From a bacterium (GTDB taxonomy: Bacteria > Patescibacteriota > Dojkabacteria > JAKAPS01 > JAJZLI01), in contig JAJZLI010000035.1 of assembly GCA_021803645.1 (NCBI GenBank), positions 1-15,991 on the forward strand: DNA of 15,991 bases, given 5' to 3'. A program made the position numbers and the translations under genes. Positions 8,374 to 15,675 of the stretch are shown in pieces. Numbering within the stretch: position 1 is the first letter of the stretch; each line of letters starts with the position of its first letter. The notes below the pieces were generated by a model. That model did no database searches. It had not been told where the DNA came from and saw only the letters and a list, made by a program, of their open reading frames with translations.

Positions 8374-9216
8374 GTGTACACAATTTTACATAAGCCAGTT
8401 CTTTTGTATATCATGATACTCTTTGTATCTTTTTTATTTTGTGTTGAATTTTTAGTATCACCTGTTTTTGCATTTAGTACTGCTGTAGGTTATCCGTATA
8501 AGGATAATAGTATTGTTTCTGGAAACATAGTTTCTGCATATTCTCTAAAAGGTAGTCAATATGTAGAAAAAGCAAATCTTGCAAATAATAGACAAGTTTT
8601 AGGCGTTATAGATAATTCAAGTTTTTTAACTCAAAGTAGTGAAACAGGAAATGTTGATTATGTTGTATCTTCTGGGACTGTCCTGACATATGTTTCAACT
8701 GTAAATGGTAATATTACCTCAGGTGACTATATTTGCCCTTCTCCTATTAATGGTGTTGGGATGTATTGTGAATCAGGTTATACTGTAGGAAGAGCACTGA
8801 GTAGTTTTAATTCAATTAGTAATAACTCTTCTTCATATAGTGTAAGTACCGTAAATGGAGGCAAGACGACAGTATATGTAGGTGAAATACCAGTAGATCT
8901 AAATGTACAATATATTTCTAGTGCTAATTCCTCAGGCCCTATTAACTCTATTCTTACAGCAATAGGTGTTCCTATTTCTGGAAAGCCTATTTCTTTAGCT
9001 CAGCTTATAGTTGTATTTATAGTTATTATGACCGCTATTGTTTTTGCAGGTATGATTATATTTAGATCTGCAAAAAATGCTACTATATCAATTGGTAGAA
9101 ACCCTCTTGCTAAATCAGACATATTAAGGGGCTTTTACTCTATTGCAACAGTTGGAGTACTAATTGTATTTGTTGCCTTTATTGTAAGCTTCTTGGTTAT
9201 TAAAGGATGGATTTAA
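8374..9216 (+). CDS. Membrane protein with outer fibre-like domain and C-terminal two-helix hairpin
   Basis: I do not recognise a named family. The 280-residue product has an N-terminal signal peptide (HK in the n-region, hydrophobic core about 9-30, probable cleavage after VFA at about 33), an outer domain (about 40-180), and two hydrophobic helices (about 206-230 and 257-276) joined by a basic loop with SIGRNPLAKSDILRGF. By the positive-inside rule the loop is cytoplasmic. The outer domain aligns by eye with the neighbouring fibre: SIVSGNIVSA, QVLGVIDN and VNGNITSGDYI here against GIVAGNIVSA, NMLGVISS and INGNIVSGDMI there. The mature outer part has just two cysteines, C121 and C132. The GRNP loop recalls the hairpin of F-type ATPase subunit c, but no mid-membrane carboxylate is present. 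GTG 8374 is preferred because it supplies the basic n-region. It may partner the divergent fibre or be co-transcribed into mutL, whose gene starts 39 bases on. Confidence 0.75.
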   Translation: MYTILHKPVLLYIMILFVSFLFCVEFLVSPVFAFSTAVGYPYKDNSIVSGNIVSAYSLKGSQYVEKANLANNRQVLGVIDNSSFLTQSSETGNVDYVVSSGTVLTYVSTVNGNITSGDYICPSPINGVGMYCESGYTVGRALSSFNSISNNSSSYSVSTVNGGKTTVYVGEIPVDLNVQYISSANSSGPINSILTAIGVPISGKPISLAQLIVVFIVIMTAIVFAGMIIFRSAKNATISIGRNPLAKSDILRGFYSIATVGVLIVFVAFIVSFLVIKGWI

Positions 9217-9239
9217 TTTCAAATTTATACTCTATTTTG

Positions 9240-9248
9240 TGGTATCAT
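9240..9248 (+). promoter_or_regulatory. Extended -10 upstream of mutL
   Basis: TGG TATCAT (9240-9248) fits an extended -10 and ends seven bases before the ATG at 9256, which predicts a leaderless mutL transcript. I see no convincing -35 and no Shine-Dalgarno motif. Read-through from the preceding gene is also possible. Confidence 0.45.
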
Positions 9249-9255
9249 ATATATT

Positions 9256-10992
9256 ATGATACGTGTTTTGCCTATTGAAGTTGCAAATAAAATTGCTGCT
9301 GGAGAAGTTGTAGAGAGACCATCATCAATCCTTAAAGAGTTGATGGAAAACTCCCTTGATGCGAATGCTAAAAATATTGTGGTAAGTATTGATGGAGTAA
9401 ATATTAGAATTGATGATGATGGGGTTGGTATGTCCAGAGACGATATGATTCTTTCCGTGAAGAGGTTTGCAACTTCTAAAATAAATACAGAAAAAGATCT
9501 ATTTGCTATCGCTACATTTGGTTTTAGGGGGGAAGCCCTACCTTCCATTATTTCAATTGCAAAAGTTACTATGATCTCACGAAGTGTGAGCGATGATATT
9601 GGAACCAAAATTGAATTTGAAGGTGGCAAAATGTTACAGATAGAAGATGCTTCAAGATCTGTGGGTACTACTGTTGATGTAAAAAATATTTTCTATAATA
9701 CTCCCGCACGGTTAAAGTTCTTAAAAGGTATAGATACAGAGTATAGGTATTTACTAGAAGTTTTTGAACAGGTTGTTTTAATAAATAATGATGTACGTTT
9801 TAAATTAATTAGAAACGGTAAGGTAATATATGATCTTTTTCCTTCATCTGTAAAAGATAGATTTTTAAGTATTCTTCCAAAGGGAGCAATTGATCTGGTT
9901 GAGATAAATGGTGCTTCAGAACATATAAAATTATCTGGTTTTGTCTCCTCACCTAAATTTGCAAGGTCTTCTAAAGATTTGGAATTTATTTATGTAAACA
10001 AGAGGATAATCTTTAATAATATAGTACAGAAAGCTATTATGGAAGGTTATGGGCTACTTCTTGATAAAGGTAAATATCCTATATATTTAATATCTTTGGA
10101 AATTCCAAATAATGAAGTAGATGTGAATGCTCATCCTAGGAAAATGGAGGTTAGATTTAGGAATAGTAATGAAGTTTTTAATCTTGTTAAATATTCTATA
10201 AATAAGGTTGTTTCTTTAAATCGGTTGGGAGATATTTTACCCAAAAAAGATTTACAAAATAGAACATTTGTTAATGAAGGAGATCATGATATTAAAATTA
10301 CCAAAAATGTTAATAGAGATTTTAAATTTGATATAGGGGGCAGGCCGAGAAAAACTTCCAGAATGAATAACTCTCCTCTGGTTTCTAATTTTTTATCTGA
10401 CCTAAATATTTCACCTGTATCAGATATAGTTGTATATCAGTTATTTAATAAATTTCTTGTTACTGAAAAGGATGATGTCTTACAGATTATTGATCAGCAT
10501 GCTGCTTCTGAATGTGTAAACTATGAAAAAATCAAGGAACAATTTGAAAACAAATCAGTGGAATCACAGCATTTTTTGTTGCCATACTCAATAAATATTA
10601 GTAAGAAAAACATGGTAATTATAGAAAATAATTTATCTTTGTTTAGTTCTCTTGGAATAAACATTGAGGTTTTTGGAGAAGATATGATTAATGTTATTAG
10701 TGTTCCTATTATTTTAAAGGATTCTAATGTAGAGGATATGATTGATGACTTAATAAATAAATTCTCTTCGTCATCATCTTCAAGTAGTACTGAGGATAAA
10801 ATTAATATAATTCTTGCAACTATTGCATGTCATGCTAGTGTGCGGTTTGGTGATGAAATGAATATGTTTTCTGCAAAACAGTTGATATCAGATTTGAGGA
10901 AATGTAAAAATCCATTTACTTGTCCTCATGGTAGACCTACTACATTTGAAATTCCTGTAAAAGAATTGTATAAAAATTTTAAAAGATTATGA
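9256..10992 (+). CDS. mutL: DNA mismatch repair protein MutL, endonuclease type
   Basis: The product is 578 residues. The N-terminal GHKL ATPase shows IAAGEVVERP (13-22), catalytic Glu28 and metal-binding Asn32 in KELMENSLDA, DDGVG (54-58), and GFRGEAL (88-94) in the ATP lid. NTPARLKFL follows. The C-terminal domain carries the nicking-endonuclease motif DQHAASECVNYE (413-424), an exact match to DQHA-x2-E-x4-E, plus ACHASVRF (about 523-530) and CPHGRP (556-561), which complete the metal site. So this MutL should nick DNA itself, as in bacteria lacking MutH; no mutH is present here. The linker between the two domains is short (about residues 330-390). Eight serines in a row (504-511), encoded by mixed codons, sit before the metal-site segments. 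The start is the first in-frame ATG and gives the standard RVLPIEVANKIAAGE opening. The last bases overlap the HAD phosphatase gene (ATGA). Confidence 0.96.
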   Translation: MIRVLPIEVANKIAAGEVVERPSSILKELMENSLDANAKNIVVSIDGVNIRIDDDGVGMSRDDMILSVKRFATSKINTEKDLFAIATFGFRGEALPSIISIAKVTMISRSVSDDIGTKIEFEGGKMLQIEDASRSVGTTVDVKNIFYNTPARLKFLKGIDTEYRYLLEVFEQVVLINNDVRFKLIRNGKVIYDLFPSSVKDRFLSILPKGAIDLVEINGASEHIKLSGFVSSPKFARSSKDLEFIYVNKRIIFNNIVQKAIMEGYGLLLDKGKYPIYLISLEIPNNEVDVNAHPRKMEVRFRNSNEVFNLVKYSINKVVSLNRLGDILPKKDLQNRTFVNEGDHDIKITKNVNRDFKFDIGGRPRKTSRMNNSPLVSNFLSDLNISPVSDIVVYQLFNKFLVTEKDDVLQIIDQHAASECVNYEKIKEQFENKSVESQHFLLPYSINISKKNMVIIENNLSLFSSLGINIEVFGEDMINVISVPIILKDSNVEDMIDDLINKFSSSSSSSSTEDKINIILATIACHASVRFGDEMNMFSAKQLISDLRKCKNPFTCPHGRPTTFEIPVKELYKNFKRL

Positions 10993-11645
10993 AAAATGAT
11001 CATATAGAGTATATTTTTTTTGATTTAGACAATACCATAGTGGATAGTCTTCCCTTTATTATTGAATGTTATAAATATTCTTTTTCAAAAATGAAAAAAG
11101 AATTTACAATTGATGAAATTGATTCAATGCTTGGACCTCCCGAAGATGTCATTTTTGGAAGAGTGTTTAAATCAAAAGAAAAAATAAAAAATGCGATTTC
11201 TTATTTTCGTGAATATTATGAAAAAAATTATAAAAAAAAGATTCATATATACCCTCAAATGAATGAAGTACTGCATAAACTTATTAATTCTTATAAGTTG
11301 TCTTTAGTTACTGGTGCAACAAGAAAGCACCTTGAGTCTGTATTAAGTTTGTGCCATATTAGAGACATTTTTGGATCATCCATGATTACATCAGATGATG
11401 TAAGTTCTTATAAACCTAATCCTGAATGTTTATATAAGGCTATGGATATGGTACATGCTGATGTTTCAAATAGTATATATATAGGAGACTCTGTTCTGGA
11501 TTTATATCTTTCTAAAAGTATTGGAATAAAGTTTATTGGAGCTGCATGGGGGTATAAAGGTGTCAATTCAATTGAAAAAAATGATTGTATTCACGTTTAT
11601 GACATATATACACTCAAAGACGTTATAGATAATCTTTATAAATAG
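10989..11645 (+). CDS. HAD-superfamily phosphatase, phosphoglycolate-phosphatase-like
   Basis: The 218-residue product carries the four HAD motifs: FDLDNT (11-16), with Asp12 as nucleophile and Asp14 as acid/base; LVTGAT with the Thr of motif II; SSYKPNP with the motif III lysine; and YIGDSVLD with the metal-binding acids of motif IV. An alpha-helical cap between motifs I and II makes it a subclass IA enzyme, the group of Gph, PpaX and beta-phosphoglucomutase. Substrate cannot be fixed from sequence; 2-phosphoglycolate is a common one and can arise from repair of damaged DNA 3' ends. The ATG overlaps the mutL stop as ATGA and no ribosome-binding site precedes it, so translation is probably coupled to mutL. 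The 3' end overlaps the convergent uvrA gene by ten bases. Confidence 0.87.
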   Translation: MKNDHIEYIFFDLDNTIVDSLPFIIECYKYSFSKMKKEFTIDEIDSMLGPPEDVIFGRVFKSKEKIKNAISYFREYYEKNYKKKIHIYPQMNEVLHKLINSYKLSLVTGATRKHLESVLSLCHIRDIFGSSMITSDDVSSYKPNPECLYKAMDMVHADVSNSIYIGDSVLDLYLSKSIGIKFIGAAWGYKGVNSIEKNDCIHVYDIYTLKDVIDNLYK

Positions 11646-14479
11646 TCTTTTACAAATTTTCCAGTATAGCTGTCTTTGCAATTAATTATATCTTCTACTC
11701 TTCCCTCAAATATAATTTGTCCTCCCTCATCCCCTCCTTCTTTTCCAAGATCAATGATCCAATCCCCCATTTTTATAACGTCAAGATTATGTTCAATTAC
11801 AACAACTGTATTTTTTTGATCTACAAGTTTTTCCAGTAGTCTTAATAATTTATTTATATCATCAAAGTGTAATCCCGTTGTTGGCTCATCAAGTATATAT
11901 AATGTCTTTCCTGTGGCCTTACGTGCAAGTTCTGTTGCTAGTTTTATTCTTTGCGACTCACCTCCAGAAAAAGTTGTCGCCGACTGCCCTAATTTTATGT
12001 ACCCTAAACCAACATCTACTAATGTTGCAAGTTTTGATTTTATGGCATATATGTTTTTAAAAAATTCTACAGCTTGGTCTACTGTCATATCTAGTACTTC
12101 AGAAATATTCTTGCCTTTGTATAGTATGGACAATGCTTCTTGGTTATACCTCTTACCTTTACATACTTCACATGTAACGTATACATCTGGTAAAAATTGC
12201 ATTTCTATTTTAATTATTCCATCCCCTTTACAATGTTCACATCTTCCTCCCTTAATATTGAAACTAAATCTTCCAGACTTGTATCCCTTAGCTTTAGCCT
12301 CTGGAGTCATAGAAAATAGTTCTCTAATAATTGTAAATATCCCTGTGTATGTTGCGGGGTTTGATCTTGGTGTTTTACCTATTGGAGATTGATCTATTTC
12401 TATGACCTTATTTATGTTTTCTATGCCGTTAATTCTTTCAACTTTACCTATAAATTTCCTAGTTTGTGATATTACATTAGATATATATGGATATAGTATG
12501 TCATTAATTAATGTACTTTTTCCTGATCCCGATACCCCTGTAACAACGGTAAATGTCTCAATAGGAATTTTTACATTGATATTTTTTAAATTATGTTCCC
12601 TTGCTCCTATTATTTCCAAATATTTATTAATATCCCTTCTCTTTTTTGGAAGCTCTATTTTAATTTCTTCATTTAGATATTTTCCTGTTATTGACTCTTT
12701 CTCCTTTTTTATGTCATCTAGCTTTCCTTGTGCAATAACACTGCCTCCGTGTATACCTGCACCCTTTCCCATATCAATAATCCAATCTGCATTTTCTATC
12801 ATTTCTTTGTCGTGTTCTACAACTATTACTGAATTTCCTATATCTCTTAAACTTTTTAAAGTTTGAATAAGCTTATTATTATCTCTCTGATGTAGTCCAA
12901 TAGAGGGTTCATCTAATATGTATAGTACTCCTGATAATCTTGATCCAATCTGTGATGCAAGCCTTATTCTTTGTGCTTCTCCTCCAGCAAGTGTCCTTGA
13001 TTGTCTTTCTATTGATAAATATCCAACACCTACATCAATTAAAAATTTTAACCTATGTTCGATCTCAAGTAATATTTGTTTTGCAATAAATTTTTCTTCA
13101 TCTTTTAGTTTTGTACTAACATTAATAACCCATGAATAAAGTTTGTCTATCGAGTATTTAGATATTTCTATAATATTTTTATCATCTATCTTAATAGATT
13201 TTGCAACATTGTTTAATTTATCCCCACCACACTCTGGACATTTCATCTCTTTGATATATTCTTCAATTTCTCTTTTTACAAAATCAGATCCATTGTTATA
13301 TTTTTCCATTAGATATTCTGTGATTCCATGGAATGTTACATTGTACTTTCGTGGACCTCGCATCTTTGGCTTATATACTATCTGATATTTTTCTTCTCCA
13401 GTTCCATTGAATAAAAGATTCAGTTCTTCCTTTTTATACTTTCCTATTGGTATATTTAATGGGATATTATGTTTTTTTGATACTTCTTGAAGTATTTTTA
13501 TAATCCATGAGTTTTGTATATTATTAATATCGTTAGATAATGGATATATTCCACCCTCTAATATAGTTAAATTGGGATTATATGTTGTTTTTTCATCTAT
13601 GATTTTTAGGGTTCCCAGTCCATTGCATTTTGGGCATGCTCCATAAGGAGAGTTAAATGAAAATGTGTTTGGTTGAATTGTAGGAATAGATATATGACAG
13701 TTTGGACATGACAGAGTTTCAGAAAATAATTTATCTTTACCTTCCTCTACTGTATTGACTATCACTTCCCCACCTGATAATTTTACTGCACTCTCCACTG
13801 CTTCATTAACACGGCTTGTTATATCTTTTGTGTCACTTAGATTAGAGTCAATAACTATTCTATCTATTATTATTTCAATATTGTGAATTTTGAATTTGGA
13901 TAGTTTTATTTCGTCATCTTCTAATGAGTAAATTTTTCCGTCTATTCTAATTCTAGAAAACCCTCTTTTTATAAAGTTTTCAATTAATTCTTTATATTCC
14001 CCTTTTTTACTCCTTACTATAGGAGATAGTATTTGTATTTTTTTATCTTTTATTTTGAGTATTTCGTTTGATATTTCTTCAATTGTTTGACTTGTAATTT
14101 TTGTTTGACATATAGGACAGTGAGGTACACCTATTTTAGCCCAAAGTAATCTCATATAATCGTAAATTTCAGTTGTTGTTCCTACTGTTGATCTTGGATT
14201 GTGACTTGTTGTTTTCTGGTCAATTGAAATTGCAGGAGATAGTCCATCAATATATTCTATATCTGGCTTCTCCATTATTCCCAAAAATTGCCTTGCATAT
14301 GAAGATAAAGATTCTACATATCTTCTTTGCCCTTCTGCATATATAGTGTCAAAAGCAAGAGAACTTTTGCCTGATCCAGATACTCCTGTAATAACGACAA
14401 GTTTATTTTTAGGTATTTCTACATTAATATCTTTGAGGTTATGTTCTTTGGCCCCTTTGATTATTATTTTATCTGTCAT
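11636..14479 (-). CDS. uvrA: Excinuclease ABC subunit UvrA
   Basis: The product is 947 residues, full length for UvrA (E. coli 940). As a dimer it finds bulky DNA lesions and loads UvrB for nucleotide excision repair. Two ABC ATPase modules are visible. Module one has Walker A GVSGSGKSS (32-40), a signature with LAGGEAQRI (near 495) and ILDEPSIGLH (near 520). Module two has GVSGSGKST (near 645), FSGGESQRI (near 835) and ILDEPTTGLH (near 865). Zinc-binding pairs occur at 258/261 with 282/285 and again in the CEHCKGDG / CEVCKGKRY segment of module two, next to the DNA-binding hairpin. The opening KIIIKGAKEHNLKDI is the usual N terminus. No uvrB or uvrC lies in the window. It has its own promoter-like sequence in the 50-base gap behind the TolB-like gene. 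Confidence 0.97.
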   Translation of the reverse strand: MTDKIIIKGAKEHNLKDINVEIPKNKLVVITGVSGSGKSSLAFDTIYAEGQRRYVESLSSYARQFLGIMEKPDIEYIDGLSPAISIDQKTTSHNPRSTVGTTTEIYDYMRLLWAKIGVPHCPICQTKITSQTIEEISNEILKIKDKKIQILSPIVRSKKGEYKELIENFIKRGFSRIRIDGKIYSLEDDEIKLSKFKIHNIEIIIDRIVIDSNLSDTKDITSRVNEAVESAVKLSGGEVIVNTVEEGKDKLFSETLSCPNCHISIPTIQPNTFSFNSPYGACPKCNGLGTLKIIDEKTTYNPNLTILEGGIYPLSNDINNIQNSWIIKILQEVSKKHNIPLNIPIGKYKKEELNLLFNGTGEEKYQIVYKPKMRGPRKYNVTFHGITEYLMEKYNNGSDFVKREIEEYIKEMKCPECGGDKLNNVAKSIKIDDKNIIEISKYSIDKLYSWVINVSTKLKDEEKFIAKQILLEIEHRLKFLIDVGVGYLSIERQSRTLAGGEAQRIRLASQIGSRLSGVLYILDEPSIGLHQRDNNKLIQTLKSLRDIGNSVIVVEHDKEMIENADWIIDMGKGAGIHGGSVIAQGKLDDIKKEKESITGKYLNEEIKIELPKKRRDINKYLEIIGAREHNLKNINVKIPIETFTVVTGVSGSGKSTLINDILYPYISNVISQTRKFIGKVERINGIENINKVIEIDQSPIGKTPRSNPATYTGIFTIIRELFSMTPEAKAKGYKSGRFSFNIKGGRCEHCKGDGIIKIEMQFLPDVYVTCEVCKGKRYNQEALSILYKGKNISEVLDMTVDQAVEFFKNIYAIKSKLATLVDVGLGYIKLGQSATTFSGGESQRIKLATELARKATGKTLYILDEPTTGLHFDDINKLLRLLEKLVDQKNTVVVIEHNLDVIKMGDWIIDLGKEGGDEGGQIIFEGRVEDIINCKDSYTGKFVKDYL

Positions 14480-14489
14480 TCAATCCGTG

Positions 14490-14518
14490 ATTTTACCATA
14501 TTATGGGCATTTTTATAA
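14490..14518 (-). promoter_or_regulatory. uvrA promoter, extended -10
   Basis: On the minus strand, TTATAA (14518-14513), a 17-base spacer and TGG TAAAAT (14498-14490) lie ten bases before the uvrA ATG at 14479. The predicted leader is about three to five bases, and no Shine-Dalgarno motif is present. A short inverted repeat, CCATA/TATGG, lies in the spacer. No LexA-type box is recognisable. Confidence 0.5.
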
Positions 14519-14529
14519 GCCCTGCAGTA

Positions 14530-15675
14530 TCATTTTTCCCAATAAAATTTAGAGGTTGAGTCAATGTTACTTTGTTTTGTTATATTTACAATACTCCCTG
14601 TATTGATCTTCCCCATTTTGTTAGTTTTTATTCCTGTTACCACTATATCAAATGAGTTCTGAGATAAATTTAAAAATGCCAAGTTTGGTCCGTATGGACT
14701 CCAAACAGGTTGTGCTTCTATTCCCTTTTTTACTAAATCTAAGGTATTGTTATATATATCATTATATTGATTTGTGTCTGAAAGTATTGCTCCAAGGTCA
14801 AATTTCATTACATACAAATTTGCATTATTTTCCCCTTGTCTCCTTATAAATGCCAAGTACTTTTCCTGGGAGGAAAGTGCTGGTTGCATTGCTTCAGAAC
14901 TTAGTGGTGTGACTGGGTATGATTGTCCATTGGGTATGTAATAGAGCATTATTTGAGAATCTGGCTGAGCAATATTTGTCAAATAAACGTAATGTGTATA
15001 TAAAATGAAGTTTTGGTTTGGCCATGTAGGGTCTGTATCTCCTCCTGTATATGGATTTGGTTGTGTTAATTGTGTTTGTCCATAATATCCATTGTATACT
15101 TGATTATTGTTGATCTCGTAAAGTCCAAGACTTGCTACTGGGTTTAGAGTAAATACCTGTTCTAGGTTTGTTGAATATACTAAATTTTGCCCATTTGGAG
15201 AAAATGCTGGTGATACTGAATATATTCCATTCCACCATGCACCATTTACATATTCTGGCGCAGGATAGTTAGTAATTTTTTCTATATTACTTCCATTTAT
15301 GTTCATTTTGTATAAATTAGATGAATTTTGTCCAAACTTTGAAAAATATACACTCTGTTGATCTGGTGATATTGCTATATCAGAAACATATCCAGTTTTT
15401 GTTATTTGTTTTATATTGTTTCCAGATATTTTCCATAAATTTCCTGATTTTACAAAATACATATTCCCAGGAACTCTATATGTAAGGTTCACTTTATTTG
15501 ATTGTGTACTTGAAATAGATTTAGGATTTAAAATTTCATTAATTATTTTATGATATCTTAGGTATATATATCCTATGAAAACTAATATTAGTATAAGGAT
15601 AACATACCTAAACTTAAACTGACCTTTTCTTACAATATTCCTACTTGCAATTTTTTGTTTTCTTACTTCATCCAT
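14530..15675 (-). CDS. Membrane-anchored TolB-like beta-propeller protein
   Basis: The product is 381 residues from ATG 15675. A basic N-terminal tail (RKQK, RNIVRK) and one membrane helix (about 24-39) are followed by an outer domain with repeated PD40/TolB-type blades. Recognisable blade cores are ISPDQQSVYFS, FSPNGQNLVYS, WPNQNFILYT, LSSQEKYLAFIR and WSPYGPNLAFLN. Such propellers usually bind proteins or peptidoglycan-associated partners; no catalytic residues are evident. True Tol system partners (Pal, TolA) are absent here, so it should not be called TolB. ATG 15675 overlaps the end of the upstream LCP gene by eight bases (ATGGATGA), implying translational coupling and a shared envelope role. 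An in-frame TTG at 15693 lies deeper inside the LCP gene and adds only a few residues, so it is less likely. The fold call is good; the function is unknown. Confidence 0.8.
   Translation of the reverse strand: MDEVRKQKIASRNIVRKGQFKFRYVILILILVFIGYIYLRYHKIINEILNPKSISSTQSNKVNLTYRVPGNMYFVKSGNLWKISGNNIKQITKTGYVSDIAISPDQQSVYFSKFGQNSSNLYKMNINGSNIEKITNYPAPEYVNGAWWNGIYSVSPAFSPNGQNLVYSTNLEQVFTLNPVASLGLYEINNNQVYNGYYGQTQLTQPNPYTGGDTDPTWPNQNFILYTHYVYLTNIAQPDSQIMLYYIPNGQSYPVTPLSSEAMQPALSSQEKYLAFIRRQGENNANLYVMKFDLGAILSDTNQYNDIYNNTLDLVKKGIEAQPVWSPYGPNLAFLNLSQNSFDIVVTGIKTNKMGKINTGSIVNITKQSNIDSTSKFYWEK

Noticed and set aside
9225..9629. 134-residue open frame antisense to the start of mutL
   Set aside because: It lies entirely over the highly conserved ATPase motifs of mutL on the other strand, and its translation shows no recognisable motif.
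10984..10992. TGA read as glycine (alternative code of Gracilibacteria-type lineages)
   Set aside because: mutL, the LCP gene and the TolB-like gene all end at TGA exactly where their families end, so TGA is a stop.
14496..14506. Inverted repeat CCATA/TATGG upstream of uvrA as a repressor operator
   Set aside because: Five-base arms in very AT-rich DNA are expected by chance, and it does not resemble a known LexA box.
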